This document shows, piece after piece, positions 1-7,141 of a stretch of 44,897 bases of DNA (within the stretch, counting starts at the first letter, position 1; the number at the start of each line of letters is the position of its first letter). The notes beneath the pieces are model-generated. The model did not search any database and was not told where the DNA came from. It worked only from the letters and a program-made list of their open reading frames with translations. A program made the translations under genes and the position numbers. The stretch is from JAFGHJ01 sp964606065 (GTDB lineage: Bacteria > Hydrothermota > UBA3072): assembly GCA_964606065.1 (NCBI GenBank), contig CAZSEX010000014.1, positions 1 to 44,897 on the forward strand, written 5' to 3'.

Positions 1-66
1 GGCTATACACTGATTTTCTAATTCTATTAACACTTAACCAGGTGCTTTACATAAGCGGGACAATTG

Positions 67-1377
67 TCACCCGCCAAGCAGAATAGAACTTTCAGTGAAA
101 AAAGTTCCCGCGATACAGGCAGTCATGAGACAGGCTAAAGTCGCGGCAAGAAGCGCCCGGAAGCCCACCTTTGATAGAGCTTCTCTTTTTTCAGGAACAA
201 GAACGGAAATTCCTCCCACAAAAATCGCCATGGAAGCGAAATGAGCAAAGCCGCAGAGAGCGTAGGTTGCCACAACAGCCGACCTGGGATGTTTTAATAA
301 ACCCGATTCCATGGCAACGGCTAAATGCTGATACGCGGGCACTTCCGTAAGAATAGCCCTCTCGCCTATAAGCCCCGCAACCACCCCCGCGTCGGATGGA
401 GGAATGCCGAGCATCACCGTAAAAGGATAGAATATATATCCCAGCAATCCTTTTAAACTCCAATCGATATTAATTCCGAAAAATAAGTTTAGTTTATCCC
501 CTATTCCACCTGTAATAAGATCGACCAGCGCTACCAGTCCCAGAACTGCTATTAAAAGAGCCACGATACCCACAATAAGTTTAACTCCGCTGTTCGCACC
601 GTTTATTATAGCTTCAAAAACATTTGTTTCTCTCTTGTAATGCACCTCTACATGTTCCCCGAGCGTTTTAGGAACTCCATCCTCCGGAATTATAATCTTG
701 GACATAACAAGAGCCGCGGGAGCGGAAAGAATGGAAGCCGAAATCAGATGAGCGGCAATGGTGGGAAATTGTTCTTTAAGACTGAAAATATAAAGAGCAA
801 GAACGCTCGATGCGACAGTAGCCATACCTGCCGTTAAAATGGTACACAATTCGGACTTTGTCATTTCTTTAAGATGCGGTTTTATAGTCAGAGCCGATTC
901 GATACCAACAAAAATATTACTGGAAGCGCATAAAGACTCCGCTCCGGATAATTTCATCAATTTTGTAAACACGTAAGCGAATCCTTTCAAAATCCACTGC
1001 ATAATATTAAAGTAATAAAGTATCGCTATAAGAGCCGAAAAAAATATGATGGTGGGAAAACTCTGGAAAGCAAGTATAAAACCAAAAGATTTTTCTCCCG
1101 TTCCACTAACTTCTCCGGGAGGAATAGCCAATCTCCCAAAAACAAATTCCGCGCCGGCAGTCGAGGAATTTAAGACTTTCACGACAGCATCGTTTAAGAA
1201 TAAAAATATTTTACTGCCCGCCGGGAAAACAAAGATAAAAAAGGCAAAAAACATCTGAATACCCAAGCCCCAGAGTATTAATCTCCAATTCATGTTGCGT
1301 TTATCGGATGAAAAAAGCCAGGCAAAACCGAGTAAAAAGAAAATACCTGAAAAACTTATAAGATTATATTGGTCCAT
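67..1377 (-). CDS. nupC: Concentrative nucleoside transporter, NupC/CNT family
   Basis: Predicted inner-membrane nucleoside uptake carrier (H+ or Na+ symport in this family). The 436-aa protein is almost entirely hydrophobic, and its length is normal for bacterial CNTs. Family landmarks are a stretch around residues 152-165 with SSNIFVGIESAL, matching the CNT core re-entrant/substrate motif region, and a later HLISASILSAPAALVMSK block, which is very typical of CNT proteins. The C-terminal third keeps the GVVAGLIGERAILTE and ATYALCGFAHFASMAIF segments that line the transport core. The start ATG lies 9 nt after a good -10 box, so the mRNA is probably leaderless; no Shine-Dalgarno is visible. 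It stands alone on the minus strand. Substrate choice (pyrimidine or purine) and coupling ion cannot be told from the sequence. Confidence 0.93.
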   Translation of the reverse strand: MDQYNLISFSGIFFLLGFAWLFSSDKRNMNWRLILWGLGIQMFFAFFIFVFPAGSKIFLFLNDAVVKVLNSSTAGAEFVFGRLAIPPGEVSGTGEKSFGFILAFQSFPTIIFFSALIAILYYFNIMQWILKGFAYVFTKLMKLSGAESLCASSNIFVGIESALTIKPHLKEMTKSELCTILTAGMATVASSVLALYIFSLKEQFPTIAAHLISASILSAPAALVMSKIIIPEDGVPKTLGEHVEVHYKRETNVFEAIINGANSGVKLIVGIVALLIAVLGLVALVDLITGGIGDKLNLFFGINIDWSLKGLLGYIFYPFTVMLGIPPSDAGVVAGLIGERAILTEVPAYQHLAVAMESGLLKHPRSAVVATYALCGFAHFASMAIFVGGISVLVPEKREALSKVGFRALLAATLACLMTACIAGTFFTESSILLGG

Positions 1378-1386
1378 AGCACTTAT

Positions 1387-1414
1387 ATTTTAGCGAAATA
1401 TCTTCTCATGTCAA
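1387..1414 (-). promoter_or_regulatory. Promoter of nupC (leaderless type)
   Basis: On the minus strand TTGACA (1414-1409) and TAAAAT (1392-1387) are separated by 16 nt. The -10 box ends 9 nt before the nupC ATG, which leaves almost no 5' leader. Confidence 0.6.
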
Positions 1415-1435
1415 GAATAAAACCCACCACCCCAA

Positions 1436-1548
1436 GTTTTAACCACAAGATCACACAGATTATCACAAAACAATTGCACCGCAAAGACGCAGAGAATGCA
1501 GAGAAAAACAAAGGAATATTTTGTTGTCTAAAACCTAACACCCAAACC
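1436..1548. repeat. Degenerate short-word arrays (9-mers, then 7-mers)
   Basis: The spacer between nupC and the next gene holds A/C-rich word repeats of roughly 9 nt (words such as CACAGATTA, GCAGAGAAT), followed at 1528-1548 by three 7-nt words (CTAAAAC, CTAACAC, CCAAACC). The open frame across it is accidental. The same word families recur near 4650, 6940, 19920-20050, 31320-31400 and 42470, and the 7-mers recur throughout the right end of the window. Confidence 0.6.
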
Positions 1549-1619
1549 CATTATTTCACATATAGCATATGTAGAAAATGTAGCTGTTTTTTTAACTCGA
1601 AACTTTAAAAACAAAAATT

Positions 1620-1651
1620 GCATTCGAAAACTTAAAAGATTTTTCGAATGC
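1620..1651 (-). terminator. Rho-independent terminator of the glycosidase-like gene
   Basis: An 11-bp perfect stem GCATTCGAAAA (1620-1630) / TTTTCGAATGC (1641-1651) with a 10-nt loop starts a few bases past the stop of the minus-strand gene. On that strand it is followed by a T-rich tail (AATTTTTGTTTTT). Confidence 0.7.
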
Positions 1652-1657
1652 TATCAA

Positions 1658-2785
1658 TCACCGGATATACGGTAACTGAAGATAGGCATCCCATATAGCC
1701 AATGCTTCTTTTGGAGTTCCATCGCTCCACTGCAAACCGGTATAAGCCCATATCAAAGCGAACTCTCGTCCATCTTCGGGAATATCTTCTAAGAGTTTAT
1801 CGAAGTCTATACTCGTCCAGTTCACCACAAAAGCGAACTCATGCCCGCATGCTTTCCTGAGCAAGAGTTCGATGTAATCGTACTGATATTCTTCTGTAAA
1901 CTCATAGTTGGTTCCCAGAGCTTCGAAATCTCTGGACGGGGCTCCGGTTTCGGTAATTGCTACAGTTTTTCCGAAAGACAGAGGAATCTCAAAATAATCC
2001 TCCGGCACCGGATCCAATTTACCTCCCGACTGCCAGTAACTCCAGCCATACGGATAAGAGCTCAAACCTAATAAATCACAAAAAGGTAATAGCTTTTCTA
2101 TCTCCTGCTGCTGAATAGAAGCGTCAGCCCCATCCAAACCCTCCATGTGGGGATGCGTAAAAGTGGCGAAAATCGGCAGAGAGGCATATTCTTTTTTAAG
2201 CTCGGAATAAACATATTTATGCAGTTCTTTATATTCTTCCCAGATTTCCGGATTGCCGTTAATCGATACATTGACCTCTATACCTATAGCTAAATAATCC
2301 GGCTCGAAGAACTCGATCACCCTCCGGGCATAATTCAGATACGCTGTTTTAACATCCTGGTGATTCAAGGATAAAGTATCCCACGGCGAGGGTAGATCCA
2401 TCCCTTCTTCATCTCCCCAATACTTAGCCATATTAACTCTCGAATCATCGAGAGGATTTATAGATACAAAAAGAGCGTGTTCCCCCGACACATCTCCTCG
2501 AGTCGATTCCCAATTTTCCATCAGGTTAGAAGAGAAATTGGTACCGTCAAGCGCCTCCTGCCACGGTACACCATTGTCGATCTGATAGGCAAACAAATCG
2601 CCGTGTTCTTCTAAAAATTGATTCATTTCCGTGATACCTTCCATAGTGGCTTCCGGGGGCCAATTCGTAAAACCCATAAAAAATGACCTCGAGTCTATAT
2701 CGAGAGGAATTTTCTCCAGTGGTTCTTCGCAACCAATGCACGCAAAAAAAATGAGACTGAAAATAATAAATTTTTTATATTCCAT
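1658..2785 (-). CDS. Putative lipoprotein with glycosidase-like TIM-barrel domain
   Basis: 375 aa. The N-terminus is a lipoprotein-like signal (hydrophobic FIIFSLIFFA, then CIGC with Cys19 as the likely lipidated residue; the -3 residue Cys is atypical). The body looks like a clan GH-A (beta/alpha)8 glycosidase fold. YLAIGIEVN places Glu170 at the end of a beta strand (acid/base candidate), and AITETGAPS places Glu279 in the second position (nucleophile candidate). Aromatic residues (WSYW, NWTS, IWAYTGLQW) are typical of sugar clefts. It resembles arabinogalactanase-type hypothetical glycosidases, but I cannot assign a GH family. AAGGAG lies 6-7 nt before the ATG and a TTGACA promoter lies upstream. 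Single-gene unit with its own terminator. Substrate unknown; the two catalytic Glu are inferred from motif shape. Confidence 0.7.
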   Translation of the reverse strand: MEYKKFIIFSLIFFACIGCEEPLEKIPLDIDSRSFFMGFTNWPPEATMEGITEMNQFLEEHGDLFAYQIDNGVPWQEALDGTNFSSNLMENWESTRGDVSGEHALFVSINPLDDSRVNMAKYWGDEEGMDLPSPWDTLSLNHQDVKTAYLNYARRVIEFFEPDYLAIGIEVNVSINGNPEIWEEYKELHKYVYSELKKEYASLPIFATFTHPHMEGLDGADASIQQQEIEKLLPFCDLLGLSSYPYGWSYWQSGGKLDPVPEDYFEIPLSFGKTVAITETGAPSRDFEALGTNYEFTEEYQYDYIELLLRKACGHEFAFVVNWTSIDFDKLLEDIPEDGREFALIWAYTGLQWSDGTPKEALAIWDAYLQLPYIR

Positions 2786-2826
2786 AATTCTCCTTCGTAT
2801 ATTTAGGATTTTATTTATGACGAACT

Positions 2827-2854
2827 AAAATACACAACATAGATTTTATGTCAA
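2827..2854 (-). promoter_or_regulatory. Promoter of the glycosidase-like gene
   Basis: TTGACA (2854-2849 on the minus strand), 16 nt, then TATTTT (2832-2827). A leader of about 35 nt carries the AAGGAG ribosome-binding site. Confidence 0.5.
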
Positions 2855-2912
2855 GCACTGTTTTGTTTGGAGTTTTACGATTTTTTCTTAAAATCTCACA
2901 AAAAACTATTTC

Positions 2913-3140
2913 TTAGCATGAATTAAAAGCGAGGGCTAACCGCTCATAAGTAGCGCGGGGGTTCATCCCCCGCAAATCACTGTTGGGGACAAGCCCCAAC
3001 GCTACTAAAAAATGAGTGAGGACCGCTGTCCAGGAAAGCGCCTCGCAGACTGAGCGGGAATGGTCTAAACACCTATACCCGAAATAACCCACGCAAATCC
3101 GGCAGTTCATACCGCAAACGGCAATTAAATCTTCTTTCAT
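2913..3140 (-). pseudogene. DUF3795-type protein remnant, cut short by a hairpin repeat
   Basis: The first 22 or so residues (MKEDLIAVCGMNCRICVGYF) match the Cys-rich N-terminus of DUF3795 proteins, which typically read CGxxCxxC followed by more Cys pairs. After that the similarity disappears. The frame runs into a 58-bp palindromic repeat at 2949-3006 and stops after 75 aa, while family members are usually well over 100 aa. A GGGA ribosome-binding site remains before the ATG. I read this as a gene broken by loss of its 3' part plus a repeat insertion. The remaining peptide is unlikely to work as a DUF3795 protein. Confidence 0.6.
2949..3006. repeat. REP-like palindromic element (double hairpin)
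   Basis: Outer inverted ends AGTAGCG (2949-2955) and CGCTACT (3000-3006) enclose two hairpins, GCGGGGG-loop-CCCCCGC and TTGGGG-loop-CCCCAA. The segment 2982-3005 is present in reverse complement at 42428-42451 with 24 of 24 bases identical, so this is a dispersed element. Confidence 0.75.
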
Positions 3141-3212
3141 TTCCCTTTTTTTATATCTCCAAAACCGAAAACGTCATAAATAAGAAAAAAACAGTAACTT
3201 GAAAATATATAC

Positions 3213-3431
3213 TTATTGCTTCCAGGGTAATCCCAAAAGTTGACTTCGTGATTTTTCATCATTTAGAAGGAGTAACAATTGATCCTCATGGAAACCAATG
3301 GCATGAAGCCTCTTTAGCCAATCGGTTATTTCTTCACGTGAAGCTTTGCGCTTATTATTACGCATATTGTACCATCTTTGATGAGCCCCTACAATCTCTG
3401 CGATAATTGCTTCTTTCTGCGCGAGATTCAT
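3213..3431 (-). CDS. Small uncharacterised protein (72 aa)
   Basis: The frame has a strong ribosome-binding site (AGGAGGT directly before the ATG), which argues that it is a real gene. The product is charged and predicted helical. It has a basic centre (MRNNKRKASR) and a leucine-rich tail (DQLLLLLNDEKSR), and no signal peptide or Cys. It could be a small DNA- or protein-binding factor, but I do not recognise the family. It sits just after the DUF3467 gene on the same strand with about 70 nt between them, so co-transcription is possible. Confidence 0.6.
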   Translation of the reverse strand: MNLAQKEAIIAEIVGAHQRWYNMRNNKRKASREEITDWLKRLHAIGFHEDQLLLLLNDEKSRSQLLGLPWKQ

Positions 3432-3502
3432 ACCTCCTCCCTTTTATCTCACTATATATAGTCAATACATAAGAAAAAAAATAAAAAAGTCAAGTACCTT
3501 TT

Positions 3503-3796
3503 TTAAGCCGGTTTTACCTCGGGCGCAATAAAACCCTGCGGGGCTTTTGCTTCTTCTATTTCTCCGAATTTCTCCTCATATTTCTTCACGTTATCCTGTA
3601 AAGCTCTGATTATACGTTTCATATGTCCGGGGCTGGTTATTACCCTGGCGGTAACATTACCCGCGGGAAGAGAAGCCATAATAAAGTCCATAATAAACTC
3701 TTCTCTTGTGTGTAAAACTACCATGTGATTGGCATATGCGCCTCCCATTAATTTCTCCGGGAATCTGACTTTAATTTCTTTTTCCTGTTTTTCCAT
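3503..3796 (-). CDS. DUF3467 family protein
   Basis: 97 aa. The pattern ANHMVVLHTREEFIMDF followed by VTARVITSPGHMKRIIRAL and NVKKYEEKFG is the hallmark of the DUF3467 family, small cytoplasmic proteins of unknown function found widely in bacteria. Length fits the family. The C-terminal IAPEVKPA tail is variable in relatives. GGGAGG precedes the ATG and a TTGACT/TATACT promoter lies upstream. It is divergent from the AbiEi-like gene, with the two promoters about 40 nt apart, so they might share a regulator. Confidence 0.85.
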   Translation of the reverse strand: MEKQEKEIKVRFPEKLMGGAYANHMVVLHTREEFIMDFIMASLPAGNVTARVITSPGHMKRIIRALQDNVKKYEEKFGEIEEAKAPQGFIAPEVKPA

Positions 3797-3818
3797 AAAT
3801 CGCCTCCCTTTTGGGTTA

Positions 3819-3846
3819 AGTATATATACAGTAAAAAATTAGTCAA
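3819..3846 (-). promoter_or_regulatory. Promoter of the DUF3467 gene
   Basis: Minus-strand TTGACT (3846-3841), 16 nt, TATACT (3824-3819), with a short leader containing GGGAGG. Confidence 0.6.
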
Positions 3847-3882
3847 GCGTAGATTTCCGGGTTTGGAAAACAGAAGCGCCCC

Positions 3883-3911
3883 TTGACTACAGAAGCTGTC
3901 GGGGTTATTAT
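3883..3911 (+). promoter_or_regulatory. Leaderless promoter of the AbiEi-like gene
   Basis: TTGACT (3883-3888), 17 nt, TATTAT (3906-3911). The ATG at 3917 is only 5 nt after the -10 box, so transcription should start at or within a base or two of the start codon. Confidence 0.65.
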
Positions 3912-3916
3912 TATAT

Positions 3917-4645
3917 ATGTCGATTACAAAAAAAACAATACTTATTAATCTAAGAAAAATAGGAATTAGTTATTTCACTATTTCCGATATATGTGAGATG
4001 TTTAATATATCGAATAATTACGCCTCCCAAATGGCATATCAGCTTAAAATAGAGAAAAAGATAGAAGAAATAGAAAAAGGAAAATATACTTTACCCGAAG
4101 GCTGCCAGTTTCCCTTCTTAATCGCTTCCAAAACAGTCCAGCCTTCTTACATTTCTTTTAAAACTGCTTTAGCCGTTTACAGAACAAAAAAAATACCTGA
4201 ATCGGAATTCTATTACGTCGCAACCCCAAAAAGAAAAAGACCTATAGTTTTTAAAAAGTATAACTTCAAGTATATCACTTTAAAGCCTTACAAATTTTTC
4301 GGTTTCTGTCAGTTAAATATAAATGGAAACGAAGTCACTATGGCGGAACCCGAAAAAGCGATTCTGGATTGTCTGGAAGAAACGGAATACGGTCCCGATT
4401 TAATCAAGCTCAAGGATATTATAAAAGACTTCCTCGATTTTATTTCGTTAAAAAAATTGATAAAATATGCTATAAAATGTCATAACAAAAGTTTATTGGC
4501 TCGGCTGGGTTATCTGCTTGAAACATTGAATATCGAAACAAACATCGAGGAAAAGTATCTTCCTAAAGACTATGTGAAATTCGACCCGACGGGGGAGAGA
4601 CAGGGAAAGTGGATCGGCAGGTGGAATATTATCGATAATCTTTAA
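3917..4645 (+). CDS. AbiEi-type winged-helix regulator (orphan antitoxin-like)
   Basis: 242 aa. An N-terminal winged-helix region (about residues 1-60, ending EEIEKGKYTLPEG) is followed by the AbiEi-like core: PSYISFKTAL near residue 75, then a beta-rich segment, then the typical AEPEKAILDCLEE motif near residue 150. In type IV toxin-antitoxin pairs AbiEi represses its own operon and opposes the nucleotidyltransferase toxin AbiEii. Here no AbiEii-like gene follows: the next 150 nt are repeats and the neighbour is convergent. It may therefore be a stand-alone regulator or the relic of a lost pair. No ribosome-binding site is visible, in line with the leaderless promoter. Confidence 0.75.
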   Translation: MSITKKTILINLRKIGISYFTISDICEMFNISNNYASQMAYQLKIEKKIEEIEKGKYTLPEGCQFPFLIASKTVQPSYISFKTALAVYRTKKIPESEFYYVATPKRKRPIVFKKYNFKYITLKPYKFFGFCQLNINGNEVTMAEPEKAILDCLEETEYGPDLIKLKDIIKDFLDFISLKKLIKYAIKCHNKSLLARLGYLLETLNIETNIEEKYLPKDYVKFDPTGERQGKWIGRWNIIDNL

Positions 4646-4794
4646 ACCACGAAATACACGAATTACACCAAACACTACACCCCTCTTAAATCTATTTTTA
4701 AAAAATACACGGAAGAAAAAATTGTCACGAAACACCAGGTTTTTTGTTGTTATTGTTCAACAATTCAACCATTAAACCATTTAAAGATTCGACT
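4646..4794. repeat. Convergent spacer of short-word arrays (9-mers and 8-mers)
   Basis: Between two convergent genes lie words of 9 nt (CACGAAATA, CACGAATTA, CACCAAACA at about 4647-4675) and then five 8-nt words at 4755-4794 (for example GTTCAACA, ATTCAACC, ATTAAACC). The last word runs into the stop codon of the radical SAM gene (4793-4795). No clear terminator is seen. Confidence 0.6.
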
Positions 4795-6064
4795 AATTTG
4801 AAGAATCTATTCTTTTATTTACCTCTCTGGCCAATTTCTTTACTTTTACCATCTCTTTTTCTCTCCTCTTATAATGATAATATACGGTATTATTTGTGAA
4901 AAGAGGATCCGGAAGACTTTCTCCCATTTTCGTGCCCGGTATGGGAGAAAATTCTGCGAGGGCAATTTTCGCGCCTATTTTTTCGACATAAAGGATTGAT
5001 TTCTTTACAGAATCAAAACCGATAACCGGTGCCCCTACGAGAAGATAGGTATAAATATCCCTCTTCTCGTATCCCGCGTCTTTAAGGTTTTTTACAGCCA
5101 TAATAAAGTCTTTATTCGAGGTTTTTGTGGAAAGTTTTTTTTGCAAGTTTTCGTCGGATGTTTCAAGAGAAATCCTGGGTTCTTTAAAACCGGTTTCATA
5201 CATTGAACGAGCAACCTCTGTGGAAAGAAACCGTGAATGAAGTCCGTTCGGTGTAAAAAAAGACGCCGATATTCCTTTTGCTTTAATCTCTTCACACAAA
5301 TGTATAAACCTTTTCTGTGTAATCAAAATCGCGTCGTCATAAAACGCGAATCTTCTTATCCCTTTTTTATAAAGAAAGAAGATTTCATCAACAATTTGTT
5401 CTACTTCTTTATCCTCCTTGGTTCTGTAAAAATAAGGAGAAGCGCAATAAGGGCAACTAAAAGGGCATCCTACGGACGTAGCAAGACAGGCGTAAATCAA
5501 ATCGTGATAGTGAGAGTAATCAGGAGGAGGAAAATAACGGAAGTTTTCGGGTATTTTAACATTTACTTCTTCTATGTAATTTACTTTTTTAGAGTAAACT
5601 CTGTCAAAACCAAGGCTTTCTGCGTGTTCGGGAAGTAAAGAAGCGTAAATTCCACCGAGAAGCATAATAGGTTTTTCCGCGAGTGATTCTACAATTTCTT
5701 TAATTTCAAGCAATCCGGGGTACCAATAAGTCATAACACAGGTCGTCATAACAACTTCAGGGTTAAAGCCCCGAATTCTTTTTTCAATCACTTCTTTTGG
5801 AATTCCATATCTTTTAAATCTTCCCGGAATATCTTTCAATATTTCAGGTTTTGAGACTTTCTGTGACGGAATTTTACCCCTTCCAAAAGAATCGCTTTTA
5901 ACTTTTTTAAAATAAGGGTCGAATCGATTTGGCACATCCAACAGACAAACCCGATGGTTCTCTTTTTCTAAAAGATTCGACAGATACAGCAAACCGAGAG
6001 GCTTCATCCAAAAATCATAAGCGGCAAAATCATATATAGGAGGGTTTATTAGTAAAACCCGCAT
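4793..6064 (-). CDS. B12-binding-domain radical SAM protein
   Basis: 423 aa. The N-terminus (MRVLLINPPIYDF, then LGLLYLSNLLEKENHRVCLLD) is the Rossmann-like cobalamin-binding domain found in this subclass, although the His ligand motif DxHxxG is not evident. The radical SAM domain follows with VGCPFSCPYCAS, a CxxxCxxC cluster near residue 200 that binds the 4Fe-4S/SAM centre. A TIM-barrel-like region follows (FYDDAILITQ, RISLETSDEN, YLLVGAP). The C-terminal part is basic and short. Related proteins methylate or rearrange carbon skeletons in lipids, cofactors or natural products. The neighbours give no hint to the substrate. No Shine-Dalgarno is visible; TACAAT lies 4 nt before the ATG but no convincing -35 was found. 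Confidence 0.85.
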   Translation of the reverse strand: MRVLLINPPIYDFAAYDFWMKPLGLLYLSNLLEKENHRVCLLDVPNRFDPYFKKVKSDSFGRGKIPSQKVSKPEILKDIPGRFKRYGIPKEVIEKRIRGFNPEVVMTTCVMTYWYPGLLEIKEIVESLAEKPIMLLGGIYASLLPEHAESLGFDRVYSKKVNYIEEVNVKIPENFRYFPPPDYSHYHDLIYACLATSVGCPFSCPYCASPYFYRTKEDKEVEQIVDEIFFLYKKGIRRFAFYDDAILITQKRFIHLCEEIKAKGISASFFTPNGLHSRFLSTEVARSMYETGFKEPRISLETSDENLQKKLSTKTSNKDFIMAVKNLKDAGYEKRDIYTYLLVGAPVIGFDSVKKSILYVEKIGAKIALAEFSPIPGTKMGESLPDPLFTNNTVYYHYKRREKEMVKVKKLAREVNKRIDSSN

Positions 6065-6166
6065 AATTATTGTATTACAGAACGGTTTTTTGTTTTTTGA
6101 TAAGTAAATATCTCATTTTATTTCCTTAGAAATTAAATATTAAAAAGCAGAATTATAAGAAGTCAA

Positions 6167-6201
6167 CCGTTAGCTATTAGCCTTTCGCCTTTAGCTTTTT
6201 T
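6167..6201. repeat. Heptad array
   Basis: Five 7-nt words in register (CCGTTAG, CTATTAG, CCTTTCG, CCTTTAG, then a T-rich unit). Same construction as the arrays in and around rfbB, different word. Confidence 0.6.
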
Positions 6202-6255
6202 TTAAAAGAACTGAAAGCCAACAGCCGAGACTGCACCAAAATTCAAATATTTTTG

Positions 6256-6328
6256 CGTAGGGCGAACCTTTAGGTTTGCAAAATAATCGATTACCAGTAT
6301 CTTAGCACGGCTAAAGCCATGCCCTACG
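6256..6328. repeat. REP-like element bounded by CGTAGGGC inverted ends
   Basis: CGTAGGGC (6256-6263) and GCCCTACG (6321-6328) bound a 73-bp segment with internal hairpins (AACCTTTAGGTT; CACGGCTAAAGCCATG). Its right 35 nt (6294-6328) are the reverse complement of 42600-42634 with a single mismatch. Confidence 0.7.
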
Positions 6329-6354
6329 AGCGAAATTGATAATTTTGACCCAGT

Positions 6355-6377
6355 TTCAGCCAAAAGCGAAAAGCTTA
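6355..6377. repeat. Short heptad array, inverted relative to 6167-6201
   Basis: About three 7-nt words (CAGCCAA, AAGCGAA, AAGCTTA). They are complementary in style to the array at 6167-6201, so the two flank the REP-like element at 6256-6328 in inverted orientation. Confidence 0.4.
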
Positions 6378-6396
6378 TTTGTTTTATCCTTAAAAA

Positions 6397-6786
6397 TTAT
6401 TCTTTCCAATCGTCCAATCTTCCGTTCTTAAAATGCAGATATTTAAAGGCTCCACCCTGTGAATCTACACCATACAACCACTTTTCAATTGAACCCCATG
6501 AACCATCTCTATGGTCCATTTGGTCGGGTCTACCCCAGCTGAATAGAGCCTGTTCGGTAGTCATGCCTATAAATACTTCGCCTTTTATTATCTTCTCGAT
6601 TACCACATCGGGATAAAAGTAATATTCTTTTAAGTATCGGCGTTTCGCATCATCGGATAATTGAGAATATTCCGAAGCTCCATATCGCTCAGGCACACGC
6701 ATACCACTATGCCTGACATTGCTCGACTCACAAAAAACCAGAAATATCAACATGACCGGAAAAATAATTTTATTATATAAACTCAT
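6397..6786 (-). CDS. BamE/SmpA-like putative lipoprotein
   Basis: 129 aa. A hydrophobic N-terminus (IIFPVMLIFLVFC) ends at Cys19, a possible lipidation site, although Phe at -1 is unusual. The C-terminal half follows the BamE/SmpA/OmlA pattern: IIKGEVFIGMTTEQALFSWG with the typical GMT and lG-P turn (GRPDQ), then a W-Y strand (IEKWLYG) and a final FKNGRLDDW strand. In Proteobacteria BamE assists outer-membrane protein assembly; many other small lipoproteins share the fold, so the role is open. AAGGAG lies before the ATG, with a TTGACA promoter about 45 nt upstream. Stands alone. Confidence 0.65.
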   Translation of the reverse strand: MSLYNKIIFPVMLIFLVFCESSNVRHSGMRVPERYGASEYSQLSDDAKRRYLKEYYFYPDVVIEKIIKGEVFIGMTTEQALFSWGRPDQMDHRDGSWGSIEKWLYGVDSQGGAFKYLHFKNGRLDDWKE

Positions 6787-6807
6787 AAAAACTCCTTATT
6801 TTGTTTG

Positions 6808-6836
6808 AAACTACAAGTTAAGAAAACATTTGTCAA
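6808..6836 (-). promoter_or_regulatory. Promoter of the BamE-like gene
   Basis: Minus-strand TTGACA (6836-6831), 17 nt, TAGTTT (6813-6808). The -10 match is weak. Confidence 0.4.
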
Positions 6837-6937
6837 GGGTATCCCAACCGAAAAAATCAATCTCCCCGCTTATATCTCCAAAAACATTAGATTTGTTAAA
6901 AAAACTCAACACAACACAATATCGATAGATTTCTTTT

Positions 6938-7140
6938 TTTCTCTGCGTTCCTGCGGTTAATAAAATTGTCAGGAAGAAACCAAACAAAAAAATCTTGTGT
7001 TAATCCGCCTGCCCTCTGGAATAGAGACTCATCATGCAGTAACTTCTATTCTATTGAGCCTGCCCTGCCTGTCCCGCAGAGAAGAATGACTGTATCGGGA
7101 TAGGTAGGAACGAACGTTCAGGATGTAATCTGTGGTTATT
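6938..7140. repeat. Composite repeat: palindromic element nested in a word array
   Basis: The spacer before argF's 3' end carries the word array TCTGCGTTCCTGCGG at about 6942-6956. The sequence AATCTTGTGTTAATC (6991-7005) and TAATCTGTGGTTATT (7126-7140) look like two halves of the array that is intact at 19915-19953. Between them lies about 120 bp containing an imperfect palindrome (GGAATAG at 7018-7024, CTATTC at 7046-7051, GCCTGCCC ends). That palindrome resembles, in reverse complement, the hairpin at 37090-37144. Confidence 0.55.
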
Positions 7141-7141
7141 T

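Noticed and set aside
1..66. Left edge of the window
   Set aside because: No gene end, hairpin or promoter could be supported in these bases.
1369..1608. Plus-strand open frame of 79 aa
   Set aside because: It runs through word repeats and overlaps the nupC start and promoter; no ribosome-binding site and a low-complexity product.
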